DNA from: Hypoxylon rubiginosum
Taxonomy: Eukaryota > Ascomycota > Sordariomycetes > Xylariales > Hypoxylaceae
Reading direction: 5' to 3'
Assembly (NCBI GenBank): GCA_902806565.1
Contig: CADCXA010000014.1
Span: 1-64,000 of the forward strand
Length of the DNA: 64,000 bases
The notes under the pieces were generated by a model, which was not told where the DNA came from, ran no database searches, and was given only the letters and a program-made list of their open reading frames with translations. A program made the translations under genes and the position numbers. Below are positions 53,856 to 64,000 of this stretch, piece by piece (position 1 is the stretch's first letter; each line of letters begins with the position of its first letter).

Positions 53856-53955
53856 CCCCTGAATCGCCGGAACGCTAGGCATTTTGCTCATTTTATCCTA
53901 TCTACCTCTCGATGCCCTCTACATTCGGTATCTATCTCCTATCACACAGTCCACG

Positions 53956-56196
53956 ATGGATTCGCCCGAGCCTCAATTCGATATGCTGTCGAAGCGTGCC
54001 AAGCGTGAATATAGGGGAAATTCGTGTCACCGATGTCACCACCAGAAAATAAAGTGCTCTAGAGGTAAATGTCGCCCGCATCATGTGTTCACCGTAATAT
54101 CTGACAAACGTGCGATAGAGAGACCGTGCCGGAGTTGTACCCTGGCAAATCGTCCGTGTACGTACGCGGTCCGCGACCGTCAAGTGACAGTCTCGGAAGG
54201 CTATCTCAAGAGCCTCGAAGGCGCAGTAGCCGAGTCCCGTAACATCGACCCCGGTCATGCGACACAGGATGGAGTTGGTAGAGATGCAGATATGACAACC
54301 CTTGCTCGTCGACCACTGGATCCTCTGGTGGAGAATTCCACCGTGGAGCTTTTCTTGTCCAAATTGAAACAGACTCCGAAGTTGAAGCTTTCACCAAAGA
54401 CACTCGTTGCTCAAACCGAAAGCACCGCCTCGTGCGACGTCGATGTGAAGCGCGAGTCAGCCAAGTCTCAGATATACGAGTACTTTGCACTGAACTATGA
54501 TACTTCGCGTAAATTATTTATCCCTCTTCTCGCTAGCCCTTATTAACAGGTTATACAGATGCGAAGTGCACCTTCAAGTTACCGCCATATCCCTACGCGA
54601 TTCACTTACTCGAGCAGTTCATCATCTACAACGGATATGATTGGCATTGGTTTCGTATTAGAACATTTCGTCGACGATTAGATAATATCTACGCAACTAT
54701 CAACTCGGCGGAATCCAAGGATCGCATTTGGCTATGCCAGCTCTTGGTCGTCTTCGCGCTTGGCTCTTGTGTCCGCGGTCAAGAGCCACAAATTAGTCTA
54801 GGACTCGACGGTCAGGCATCACAGGACCTCGAGGGCGATTCATTGCCAGCATGTAGTCCTCCGCCCGGCATGGAGTTCTTCGAACAGGCACTAGCACTCC
54901 TGAAGGTCCCTTACGAAGAATGTTCACTTGTTCACCTTGAGACAGTAAATTTAGTGGTAATTATCCATCCTCATCAGATTACGCGTACAGAGCAGTTACT
55001 AATACTGGTCTATAGGCGTTTTGCTCGTTCTTTCTAAACAGGCAAAAGACTGCCTATATGTATTCAGGGCTAAGTGCAAGAATGTGCAACATGCTACAAT
55101 TACATAAAGCGTCCTCATCGCTAGACTGCTCGCCGGCAGAGCGGGAACACAGAAAGCGTGTATGGTGGTCGACATTCTGTATAGATAGGATGGCTAGCAC
55201 CCAAACAGGTCTGTTGCCCGCCCTCCAAACTGTTCAAGTCGACCTCGAATATCCCACCCAAAAGGGACTTACCCCTGACGACCTTGAGGAGTTTTCCGAT
55301 CCCGACTTTCTCACGGCTCGCGTTCAGCTCACGATAATTCAGTCCGATGCGGCGAACGACGTATGCCACCTTGGCCAAGACGACGCCAAAGACATCGACG
55401 CCATCCTCCGTCCGGTACTACGAAGGCTCGATACCTGGAAAGCAGACTTGCCGGAACATATGGCCCTTGGAATAGAAGACCGCCTACCCGAGTTGATAGG
55501 GCAATTGCCCCTGATGCGGTCATTGGCCAACTTGTACCTACGCTTCAATCAGGTGCGCCGCTTAGTCTTTTATAGCATCTATTCCTTCACTTCTTAGGGG
55601 CCTCATCTGACTGGTTATCGGCAGTGTGTGATCGTGTTACTTCGGCCTCTCCTTCTGAGGCAGATAGCCTGCATATTTTCCAAGGAGGAATCGAATGCAT
55701 CGCAGAATGACTTGGTGTATATGAACGATACCTGTCTCCGATCCGCACGATCGAGCTTGCGTATTTTAATCGACGTACGGTCACGGGGTCTCCTAGGTAC
55801 GTCTTCTGGTGCCGGGGTGTATTGGGGCCTAGCATCGGTTGCTAATGAAACCTCCCGATAGCACGATTGGGCATTATGGAAAACATGCACCTCTTCTCAA
55901 GCCTGATGGTCCTCTGCCTGGCCATGTCGATAAATACACGACACCCTGATAGCTTTCAACAGCGACCAGACGACGCCCTCTTATACGAGTCCGGGAAGGA
56001 TGTTCTACATGATATGACCCGAGCCGGAAGCCTAGCTGCAAGGGGGCACGAGAAAATGCTTTATGACGTGGAAGCTTTAGGGAAGTGCATTGAAATAGAC
56101 GGCACTGCGGGAAGTGACATCGTAGCAGAACAGTGGGATATCGACGAATGGATGACACAACTGCTCGATGGCGAGAATGCTTCGGATGTCTTCTAA
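53956..56196 (+). CDS. Zn2Cys6 fungal transcription factor
   Basis: Six exons: 53956-54064, 54119-54508, 54559-54956, 55016-55552, 55625-55796 and 55862-56196, joining in frame to about 646 residues. The third exon could instead start at 54550, adding three residues. Introns are 50-72 bp with mostly GTAAAT/GTACGT-type donors and CTGAC/CTAAT branch sites. The first splice restores a canonical C24-x2-C27-x6-C34-x5-C40-x2-C43-x6-C50 binuclear zinc cluster, strong support for the model. The middle part (about 170-420), with motifs such as RKRVWW and SGLSARM, matches the fungal-specific regulatory domain. Its position between candidate catabolic genes suggests a pathway-specific nuclear activator. 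The inducer is unknown. Confidence 0.88.
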
Positions 56197-56563
56197 GAAC
56201 CAATTAAATCTAACTATTAAAATAAAGAGCCTGCATCAGTCCTCGTGTGCAAGAAGGATACTTGGCTTATAGGTATGTTCAAAAGTTTGAAGGTATCGAA
56301 AGACCAGCAGATAGGGGTAATAAGGTGAGCACGTAGTGACAGATTCTGGTCGATACAACCTCTCATGTGTTCCATCCACCGGGAATTTCGGGTTCTGGAC
56401 CATGTAGTACGGGTAACAGTAATAATAAGTGGCATTCTAGAACTAATATATGTCTAACTACATCGAGAAACCCGACTTTAATCTACCAGTACATCTTAAC
56501 GCCCTATCAAAATCGTTTATCGCTACTTGCAGGTATTTCCTTCCCTTCCACACATTAAAATCT
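56197..56563. other. Convergent intergenic region
   Basis: 367 bp between the tail-to-tail regulator and NMT1/SsuA-like genes. It presumably holds both 3' ends; no gene or clear signal was identified. Confidence 0.6.
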
Positions 56564-57520
56564 TTATTTCTTTACCGCCATAGCAGGTCCACTATCGACA
56601 ATGGTTTCATAGACAAGGGGCTCAGTAACGAGACGTCCATCCGCAATTCCCAGTTGCCACCGATCGAAGCCGTGACGAGATACTAGAGGCGATGTCCACA
56701 TGCTATCGCGACGGTAAATGTTTGTCAGGTCGACAAGAACATCTACTGGCACCGCAGGGAATATTTCGGCCAGCTCGTCTCGGAATGATTCGGCGTCGTG
56801 TTGCATCACCCACTCCATACCCCTTTTCAAAGCCGCGCAGAACCTTTCCTGGGTGTCGATAACCGCAGGGGTGATAGTAGCAGTCTCGCGGTAGTAAACA
56901 CTCCACGGGATATCTTCGCCGTCGGTGGCCATCTCCATTACCACCGAGATGTCAGGGTTGCGCTTGGCCATTATCCGAGCCGAGACGTTGTCGATGAAAA
57001 AGTAGTCGCCCATGCCGCCTTGGAACAAGTTTGCCAACATCGCACCATCCAGATCTTGGACATAGTCCACGGACTTCGGATCGACTCCGTTCTCGCGCAG
57101 GAGCATCTTAAAGAAGAGCCCGACGCTGGCCCCGTTGCCTGACTTCATCAAGACGGTTTTCCCGGCTACGTCGGATAGTTTGAATCCGTCGACGACAGGT
57201 TTCCTCACAATAAGAGCGAGAGGACAGCGGTTAGAGAGTTGTGCAAAGGCGGTGTACTCCCTTACCCTGTCGTGGTACATAGACGGTACCCAGATGCCGC
57301 CGAGGGCTGCGGCAGCCGTGCCATCGGCGAGCTCGTCCAGTACGAGGTCCCATGGTCTTGGAACTGAAACAGTAACCTCGAGACCCTGCTCTTTGAAGAA
57401 GCCATGTCTGGTCGCGATGTATTCGGGGAGGTAGTTGAGGCTGTGGCCAGTGGCAGAGACGTGGAACCGTGTTAATTTCTGGTCTTCCGGTTTCGATCCA
57501 TTGGGTTTCGATATAGCCAT
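56564..57520 (-). CDS. NMT1/SsuA-like substrate-binding domain protein
   Basis: A single-exon gene with an ATG at 57520, encoding 318 residues. The fold signature is that of the periplasmic-binding-protein superfamily of the SsuA/TauA/THI5 type: an N-terminal beta strand, then a YIATRHGFFKEQGLEV segment, a GGIW region, VAGKTVLMKSGNG, and C-terminal helices. It has no signal peptide or lipobox, so it is not an exported transporter component. It also lacks the Cys cluster (CCCFC-like) of THI5/NMT1 pyrimidine synthases, so classical thiamine-precursor synthesis is unlikely. It may act as a cytosolic ligand-binding or degradative enzyme. It is divergent from the permease gene across an 850-bp intergenic region. 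Function is uncertain. Confidence 0.78.
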   Translation of the reverse strand: MAISKPNGSKPEDQKLTRFHVSATGHSLNYLPEYIATRHGFFKEQGLEVTVSVPRPWDLVLDELADGTAAAALGGIWVPSMYHDRVREYTAFAQLSNRCPLALIVRKPVVDGFKLSDVAGKTVLMKSGNGASVGLFFKMLLRENGVDPKSVDYVQDLDGAMLANLFQGGMGDYFFIDNVSARIMAKRNPDISVVMEMATDGEDIPWSVYYRETATITPAVIDTQERFCAALKRGMEWVMQHDAESFRDELAEIFPAVPVDVLVDLTNIYRRDSMWTSPLVSRHGFDRWQLGIADGRLVTEPLVYETIVDSGPAMAVKK

Positions 57521-58370
57521 GACGATTATGGTAATTCGTATAAGACGGTAGAGACTTGGGTAGTGTGTCTTTTAGGGGAGCTAATATCGACAAGAGATAC
57601 AGCAAAGATTTATTTACCAAAGTTCTAAGAAAGTCTCCGAATTGTCTTTCAACTGACCAGAACAAGAAACCAAAATACGTCTAAGTACGGGAATCAACTT
57701 CTATAGGCACAAATTTTGAGAGTTATTCATCGTCAGCTGCTGGAGTCCCGGCAAATTCCTACCGCCAGCTAGGTTGGATATCTCCTATCTTCGCCACATA
57801 GATCGGAAAAGACCGTTAAATGGCACAGCTCACCTGGCTTCCAGTCATCGTGTGATTTGTACGTCGGGGGTGTTCACCTACCTTACGTCGACTATTACAT
57901 TGCCTCGATTAAACCGTTGGTTATTCCCGCTTAGGGCTTATAAACGGCTAAACGTTAGCGACCGGCGTTTTGAAGGGATTCGCCTAGCGCGGCGCGAACT
58001 AGTGATATACCCAATGGCAGGCCAAGATAAGGACATATCATTGACGACTATCCCAACGCCTATCTACAATCTAGAGGCACACTCCAACGTGCGATATCAG
58101 AGAATGACAAGGCTTAGTAAGGTTACTCCGCGTATTCTAGGCTTGAATGCTGCACGTATCCGGGGGCGAGGACTGATAGGTACCTAATCAGGCTGGGGTT
58201 TCGGGAAGCCATGTGGAAGCGATCTCATCTACATAAGGATATTCGCGGTTACCATTATTCCGTCCTTCGACAGACTTAACTAACAATCTGAGCCAGCCTC
58301 GACTCAACACGTGCGTGTTCAGAACGGACTTATACGTAGCACAAGCCCATACCTCCTGACTCACGGCACA
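57521..58370. other. Shared divergent promoter region
   Basis: 850 bp between the NMT1/SsuA-like gene (minus) and the permease gene (plus). Open stretches here lack an ATG start or known domains and are judged non-coding. A CGG-N6-CCG motif lies at 57804-57815. Confidence 0.6.
57804..57815. promoter_or_regulatory. Candidate CGG-N6-CCG operator
   Basis: CGGAAAAGACCG, preceded by T, is an inverted CGG pair with a 6-base gap. That is the geometry bound by Ppr1 (yeast pyrimidine genes) and UaY (Aspergillus purine use, TCGG-N6-CCGA). The position in the shared promoter of a permease and a possible catabolic gene is suggestive, but one such motif is expected by chance in a few kilobases. Confidence 0.35.
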
Positions 58371-60067
58371 ATGAGCACCACGGAGATGAAAGACACCAAA
58401 TCTATCGCCGCAGTCAAGGTCGCAGACCACCCAGATGATTCCGGTATAGACTCGCCGTCCGAACTTGTAGTCGATATATACATCGACCCCGAGAAGGAAA
58501 AGGCTGCCCTGAGAAAATTTGACAAGTGGCTCGTCCCAGTTGCGTTCTGCTTCCTTGTCTTGTCGTCCCTCGACAGAAATAACGTGAGTATAAAAGAAAA
58601 CCTTCCAATACTTACCACAACCAAAATTTTTTTTTAAAAATAGAATAAAAAAAGGCCAAATCCCTAACTCTTCACCAGCTCGGAAACGCGCGCGTCTTTG
58701 GCCTGGACGCGGACCTCGGGCTCCACGGCGGCATGTTCGGCAACCTGACGACGGTCGTCAGCGTGACGCTCATCGTGTTCGAGATCCCGTGGGTCATCGC
58801 CGTGAAGCGGTTCGGCGCGAACCGGGCGCTGGGCAGCGCGCTGCTCCTGTGGAGCGTCGTCACGCTCGGCACGGCCTTCGTCCGGACCTACGCGCAGGCC
58901 GTCGTCGCGCGCCTGCTGCTCGGCGCCTGCGAGGCCGGCATCTCCCCCGGGTTCGCCTACCTGTTCGCCACCATCTACCCGCAGCGCGCCGCGGGCAAGC
59001 GCGTCATGATGACGAACCTGGCCAACTGCACGTCGGGCGCCTTCGGCGGGCTCTTCGCCTACGCGGTCCAGACCATGGGCGCGCGCCGGGGCCTGGCCGC
59101 CTGGCGCTGGCTCTTCATCGTCGAGTTCTGCGTCACCATCGTTATCGGTGGCATCGGCTGGTCCGTCCTCCCGCACTCGCCCGAGGACGCCTGGTTCCTG
59201 AGCGCCGAGGAGAAGGAGACCATGCGCTTCCGCAGGCTCCGGGACGAGGCGTTCCGCGGCCGGGACGAGTTCGACAGCAAGTGGATCAAGGCCGCGCTCA
59301 AGGACCCTTTTATCTACGTCTGCGGCTTGGCCTTCTTTACCTCGTCCGTCGCGATCACGGGGTTCGGCGTCTTTCTTCCTACCATCATTGCTGGCCTCGG
59401 GTAAGGGCTAACGTATGTTGAACAATTTGAAACAAATCGCTGATTTATTTTCTAGATACGAATCCCTTAAAGTCAATTACATGACTATCCCGGTCTATTG
59501 TCTAGGTGCTGTTTCTCTCGTCACTAATTGCTACTTTTCGGATAAAATCAACCGACGAGCCCCTTTCCTTATCGGATGCTGCATTCCAGTCATAGCCGGC
59601 TACCTCACCGCTGTAGGGTCTTCAAATTCGCATGCTGGCTACGCGGGCATGTTCATTCTAGTTCTAGGTAAGCATTCTCTCTGCTAATATGATATCTCGC
59701 GTCATCTAATAGTCATCTAATACCTGCTCGATTAGGAGTCTACCCCATTTCTACATTGGTTGTCGCGTGGGTCGGCACCAACATATCTCCGGACTCGAAA
59801 CGCGCCTTTGCGCTACCCTACTTCTATTCAATCGGCAACCTGTCCATGTTGGTATCATCACAGCTGTACCCTAGCCAGCAAGGCCCGCGCTACGTAGTTG
59901 GCAATGCCACATCTGCTGGTCTGGAGGTTGTCGCTGCCTGTCTTTACGTAGCAAGTTGGCTCGTTCTTCGGCGCAGGAACATACAGAAGAAGAAGCTCAT
60001 TGCTGAAGGAGCTACCACGAATGGTCAGGTGGGAGACAGGTCTCTAAATTTCATATACGGCCTTTGA
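58371..60067 (+). CDS. MFS permease, Dal5/allantoate-type anion:cation symporter
   Basis: Four exons: 58371-58583, 58679-59400, 59456-59667 and 59736-60067, giving 492 residues, the usual family length. The first splice joins LDRNN to LGNARVFGLDADL, a hallmark of the Dal5/Tna1/Liz1 group around transmembrane helix 1. Helices 2-12 follow, with the family ISPGFAYL motif and an HSPEDAWFL segment in the central loop. These proton symporters import small organic anions such as allantoate, ureidosuccinate, nicotinate and pantothenate across the plasma membrane. Exon 2 (to about 59330) is far richer in G+C than the other exons. The precise substrate cannot be read from sequence. Confidence 0.88.
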
Positions 60068-60923
60068 GCGGAAGCTTTCCACTATGCTCAGACTACAAGA
60101 TCATATAGGAGTAAGATATCCGAATAATGAAGGCGAAATTTGGTTTCCAAGTTGTCCGTGGTTACATAGAACATGTATTGTGCACTCTACCTGTATTTTC
60201 GGTGTTCCCCTGACTCAGTAATGGTTACATTTTCGATTGTTAAGCTATCATGACCCTGTCGACATCCGTCGTGCTAGGTACATGAATCGTACTCAGATCG
60301 ACATACCACACAAATAAATTTAGGTATCTAGTAGATACCTGAAATACCCTAGATGTTTCTACTCACCGCCGGTATAAATAGAAATTACTAACAGCATGCT
60401 GAAGCGGTGACTACCCCTATACGGTAACGTCATCGCAGGAGGTTAGTTCCGGGGTAAAGCACACGTGGAACCCCTGACGTCAATATTCGCTATTCCGCAA
60501 GCTTCCAAAACTGATTGTAAATACAACCTAGAATCCAAAGCGTCACAGAAAACTGCATTCGAAGAGGGGCTTAAGGAAAAGGAAATATCATCCGCGCTAG
60601 AATTGAGCGGAAAGGACAGCAAAAGAATCGACTCCAATTCAGAATATGGTATTGACTATATAGGTAAGCATAATCTTCAGAGACCAACCAACTCTCTGCT
60701 ATCAGAATGAACACCGCGCCGGATTTGTCGGGGCAATGCCAAAATACTCCCATTAACTTTTTGTCGCGCAACAGTCCGAAGCATCGCGCCCGGGCAACCA
60801 CCCCGTAAGCAATACTCCTTATCTTCTCCCCGTATCTCGTCCAATAAATCCGCGCGCGCGCGCACATTCTAGCTGCCGTATAACTCGAAAAGGCACGCGT
60901 AGGGCAATGCCCCCCTCCTTTCT
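60068..60923. other. Convergent intergenic region with (CG)6 run
   Basis: 856 bp between the ends of the two MFS genes. A stretch at about 60465-60710 is open but has no ATG start or family resemblance. An alternating (CG)6 run at 60851-60862, able to adopt Z-form, lies near the 3' end of the minus-strand transporter gene. Confidence 0.55.
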
Positions 60924-63107
60924 TCATAGCTTCAGGGGGTACTTCTCCCTCAGCTTGGCCCCGAACTTGAAGATGAAGATGGGGACGGGAATCATGGCCA
61001 CGCCGACGAAGCCCAGGACCGAGTTCCCCCAGCCGACCCCGAGCCTGTCGAACAGCGCCGGCCCGCACAGGGGCAGAAAGGCGGCGATGACGCTGCGCAG
61101 CACCGTGAAGGCGGCGATGCCCGAGGCCGCGTACGAGGGGTAGGCGTCGATGATGTAGGCCTGGGTCGGCATGAAGACGCCGATGACGCCGAAGCCGAGG
61201 GGGAAGAGGCCGAGGACGGGCACGACCCAGTGGGCCCTCGCCTCCGCCGCCCACCCGTACCAGAAGAAGGCGAGCGGGCAGAGGAAGGAGTACCAGATCA
61301 TGACCGTGAGGCGGAACTCGGGCCGGAACGCGCCGCCGTTGGCCTTGGTCAGGCGCACCACCGTCCGGTCCGACAGCATCGAGAAGGCCCAGAGCCCGAC
61401 CATGTAGCCGAGGCCGATGGAGATGAAGACCAGCCCGCTGGTTCCCGTGTCCCAGCCGTACCGCTGCTTGAAGGTCGGCGGGATCGAGTTGTACATCAGG
61501 TACACGGACCCGTAGATGAAGGACACGTAGAGCGACTGGATGAAGATCATGGGGGCGAAGATGAGCATCTTCAACGGCCGCAGCATGCCGGTGCGGAGGA
61601 TGGTCAGCTGGGACACCTTGCGGGACTCGTCGGCCTCGTAGCAAGCCTTGAGCTCGGGTCGATTCAGCTCCTTCCTCACCCGTTTGGTCTTTCGCTGCAT
61701 GAGGACCTTGTGGTTCGTCTCGGGGAGGAAGATGGCCAATATGATGGTGATCAAGGCTGACGGAATTAGCACGATCCAGAACGCCCAGCGCCAGCCGATA
61801 GATCCCGCGATGAAAGCACCGACCAGAGGGCCGACGGTAGGGCCGATAAGCGGACCTAGGGCCCATATCGACAGAGCCGCGCCGCGCTTCTCGATCGGAA
61901 ATAAATCGCCGATGATTGCGCCCCCCAGAGTCATACAGCCGCTGCCTCCCACGCCGGCAACGAACCGAAACGCTATGAGGAAGCGGAGGCCCGGTGATAA
62001 TGCGCAGCCGATGTGCCATATGCAGAAAAAGACGTTAGACAGAGTGAGCACGCCGGCGCGACCAAATATCTCCGAGAGGGGAGCCAGGAACAATGGTCCC
62101 GTAGCATAACCCAACAGGTAGATGCTGACAGGAAGAGTACCCGCTATGGGGTTGGTATTATGAAAGTCCTTGTTGATGTACTCGATGGCGGGTGCTAGGA
62201 CGGAGGACGAGAAAGGAGACATGAAGGTAATAGCAGCCAGGGACCAAACGACCACCCACTTCCGGGCCGCAGAGAAGTTTAGGGGCATCTTTGGATCGTC
62301 CTGGCTTTCCCAGCCGACGATGGAATGATCAAGATCGGAAAGGGGAAGGATTGTAGCTGCGACCCCATCGTCGCCAGGTTCGCTTTCCTTTGGGGTAGAG
62401 GAACCCTTATCATTGGCCGCTGGCGTGAGTGCGCCGGTTTGCTCTCTCGCCAGACCCATACCGCTAGAAGAGCGGACTTTCCGCATCTGATCTCTATCTA
62501 GGATGAGCTTTCCGGTATGATAAACCGACCGTATCTGGTCCCGGTCTAGAACAAGGGAGAAACGGACGACGTCCAACGACGAACGTACAGGGCTTTTTGG
62601 CGGCGTCGTATCCGGCGGCGTATCCGGTGGTGTATCTGGTACGACAACAGCCTTTTCGTCGTCCGGACTTAAGGTATGGCTGCTATCATCCGTCCCATTT
62701 CCAGACTCCTGTAGATCAGCCTGGTCTACCTCTTGTCTTGTAGTATGACTGCTATCGTCTACTTCGGTTTCCCGCTTCTGCGAGTCGCCTTGCCTCTCTT
62801 CTTGCCTCGGGGCCTCTTTTTCGGGTCTTATAGTATTGCTGCTATCATCTGTTACTTCTCCGGGGGGTTGTATGTCGTTACCTCCATCCGGTGTTGTACT
62901 ACCGCTACTGCCCTGCGCCCTATTTTCGGGATCCCGTCCCTCGGGTTCCTGTCCATTAGGTGCACTCTCTTCCTCGGGGTTGGAAGGATGAATGCTGTTA
63001 AAGTCGGGCACACTCTCGGCGTCTAGGGCCATCGCAGCCAGAGTCGACCTGGTGTTACTAATAGCTATAAGGATGGGAAGTGAGACAAGCCAACTCAACC
63101 AAAACAT
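60924..63107 (-). CDS. MFS DHA1 multidrug/polyamine-type transporter with long N-terminus
   Basis: A single-exon gene. ATG at 63107 gives 727 residues; a second in-frame ATG at 63032 gives 702 and omits an odd hydrophobic leader, so I slightly favour it. The C-terminal ~440 residues form a 12-helix MFS domain of the Tpo1/Flr1 drug:H+ antiporter group, with APLSEIFGR after helix 2 and the antiporter motif GPLIGPTVGPLVGAF in helix 5. The first ~270 residues are hydrophilic and probably cytosolic. They carry three imperfect repeats centred on DDSS(N/H)T, a run of PDTPPDT, and a duplicated LDRDQ segment. Likely exports toxic compounds or metabolites at the plasma membrane. DNA for the last ~240 residues is unusually G+C-rich. 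Confidence 0.85.
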   Translation of the reverse strand: MFWLSWLVSLPILIAISNTRSTLAAMALDAESVPDFNSIHPSNPEEESAPNGQEPEGRDPENRAQGSSGSTTPDGGNDIQPPGEVTDDSSNTIRPEKEAPRQEERQGDSQKRETEVDDSSHTTRQEVDQADLQESGNGTDDSSHTLSPDDEKAVVVPDTPPDTPPDTTPPKSPVRSSLDVVRFSLVLDRDQIRSVYHTGKLILDRDQMRKVRSSSGMGLAREQTGALTPAANDKGSSTPKESEPGDDGVAATILPLSDLDHSIVGWESQDDPKMPLNFSAARKWVVVWSLAAITFMSPFSSSVLAPAIEYINKDFHNTNPIAGTLPVSIYLLGYATGPLFLAPLSEIFGRAGVLTLSNVFFCIWHIGCALSPGLRFLIAFRFVAGVGGSGCMTLGGAIIGDLFPIEKRGAALSIWALGPLIGPTVGPLVGAFIAGSIGWRWAFWIVLIPSALITIILAIFLPETNHKVLMQRKTKRVRKELNRPELKACYEADESRKVSQLTILRTGMLRPLKMLIFAPMIFIQSLYVSFIYGSVYLMYNSIPPTFKQRYGWDTGTSGLVFISIGLGYMVGLWAFSMLSDRTVVRLTKANGGAFRPEFRLTVMIWYSFLCPLAFFWYGWAAEARAHWVVPVLGLFPLGFGVIGVFMPTQAYIIDAYPSYAASGIAAFTVLRSVIAAFLPLCGPALFDRLGVGWGNSVLGFVGVAMIPVPIFIFKFGAKLREKYPLKL

Positions 63108-64000
63108 TATTTTGAGCAAGTAGACACATCTTTACTTAAAGAATGGGTCTATGTAATGAGGGAGACTTATGATAGAGATAAGAGAATACATTCTAATGGA
63201 AATGACCGACTCGAAACGTGGCTAGGGGATCCTCTGTGAGTCTAGAGTTTAGGTAGAAAGTATTCCATCTTAGATGTCTAGTTGCCGACGATTGCAGCTA
63301 CTGTCAGATCGGTTAGTCGGGTCTAATACTTCCAGGAGAGATATAAGATCCCGTGAAGTCTATCCCATGTGTGTGTGGTATGAAGAATGAGGGACGATCT
63401 TAATCGCTTTCGGTAAGAAAAGTCAATATTCTCAAGCTGGGAGCACTACTGCAGCGATCGGAGGTTCCGTATGTTGGTTAGAGTTTGTAAATGAGGTTTC
63501 AAGATCTGCTGGGACATAGGTACTGAGATATGAATTACTGAGATGATGATGCATCTTTAGCAGCCCTGCTATGACGTATAGGCGTATAGAGCATCGACGT
63601 ATGAGGGCAATCAAGATATAGAAATACCTATACAATCCTAGGACCACACTTGCAAGTAAAGCTAGGTTAGATGGGATCTTGGTGCCTTGGCCTGTCTCTT
63701 TCTCTAGAGCAAACCGAACGAGTATAATGACCAAACGACCAAACAGACAGGACAGAGCGGAATTGTTTCGGGCGTGACTGAAAGGGGGAAATAGTACCTA
63801 TTGTTTAGGTTGTTTTACTTACCACATGGCTGGGTTAGGCCCAAGTCCACATGCGTTAGCCATGCTAGGGGTCCATAATTGAAGCTTTCTCAGGCTGTTT
63901 AGCTCGGTCGCACGTGCATGTGATTGGTCTAAGCTAATCGGCAATACCCTTGTAGTGCACGTACGCAAGCTAGTACCTTAGTACCGACGCAGTGATGTAC
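63108..64000. other. Upstream region of the DHA1 gene, no gene seen
   Basis: About 890 bp with ordinary composition. It contains paired CGG triplets (CGG-N5-CGG at 63310-63320 and CGG-N5-CCG at 63459-63469) that could be regulator sites. A 100-codon open stretch on the minus strand (63432-63734) starts with TTG and resembles no family, so it is not called. Confidence 0.5.

Noticed and set aside
54065..54118. Unspliced reading of the zinc-cluster region
   Set aside because: Without splicing, the Cys spacing is wrong; removing this 54-bp GT-AG segment restores the canonical C6 motif.
56564..57520. Annotation as THI5/NMT1 hydroxymethylpyrimidine synthase
   Set aside because: The Cys-rich motif of those enzymes is absent; only the broad fold resemblance is supported.
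57774..58187. A 137-codon open stretch between the NMT1/SsuA-like and permease genes
   Set aside because: Starts with TTG, has no recognisable domain, and lies in a divergent promoter region.
60465..60710. An 81-codon open stretch between the MFS genes
   Set aside because: No ATG start and no family resemblance; a GTAAGC donor-like site follows but no convincing second exon.
63432..63734. A 100-codon minus-strand open stretch with a hydrophobic segment
   Set aside because: Starts with TTG and resembles nothing known; likely chance.

Overview
The window looks like nuclear DNA of a filamentous ascomycete. The genes carry short GT-AG introns with CTAAC/CTGAC-like branch sites and encode typical fungal families: a Zn2Cys6 regulator, Dal5-type and DHA1-type MFS transporters, and an NMT1/SsuA-like protein. 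Most of the window is an extremely A+T-rich block (roughly nine-tenths A+T by eye) of repeated DNA whose G:C pairs have largely become A:T, the signature of repeat-induced point mutation (RIP).

Layout. 1-6977: A+T-rich DNA with a small LTR-flanked relic (about 3517-4731) and a 97-bp tandem repeat (about 6235-6560). 6978-51104: a nest of ruined LTR-type elements. Six copies of a ~280-bp LTR-like sequence (A 6978, B 22490, C 34405 and D 38140 forward; E 39044 and F 50825 inverted) delimit two internal modules, R1 (~8 kb) and R2 (~3.5 kb). The order is A-R1-B-R1-R2-C-R2-D, a 0.63-kb spacer, then the inverted block E-R2-R1-F. The first R1 is interrupted by a second copy of the small relic (about 9612-11020) and by a fresh, unmutated Ty1/copia retrotransposon (15054-20860). 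51105 to about 52345: featureless A+T-rich DNA ending at a sharp compositional edge.

The copia element looks intact. It has identical 182-bp LTRs, a perfect TTATT target duplication, and empty target sites in both sibling R1 copies. Gag and Pol lie in one frame separated by a single UGA followed by CUA, the known fungal readthrough context. The primer site directly after the 5' LTR matches the anticodon arm of tRNA-Lys(CUU), as if a 5' half-tRNA primes reverse transcription. These two features are the most unusual things I found.

52346-64000: a gene-bearing segment of ordinary composition with five genes. They are a PuuE/allantoinase-like polysaccharide-deacetylase protein (minus), a divergent Zn2Cys6 regulator (plus, six exons), a cytosolic NMT1/SsuA-like ligand-binding protein (minus), a divergent Dal5-family permease (plus, four exons) and a DHA1 transporter with a long repetitive N-terminus (minus). 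The first four have the make-up of a small uptake-and-catabolism cluster for a nitrogenous, perhaps purine- or pyrimidine-like, compound with its own regulator. The substrate is inference. No rRNA, tRNA or CRISPR array was seen.
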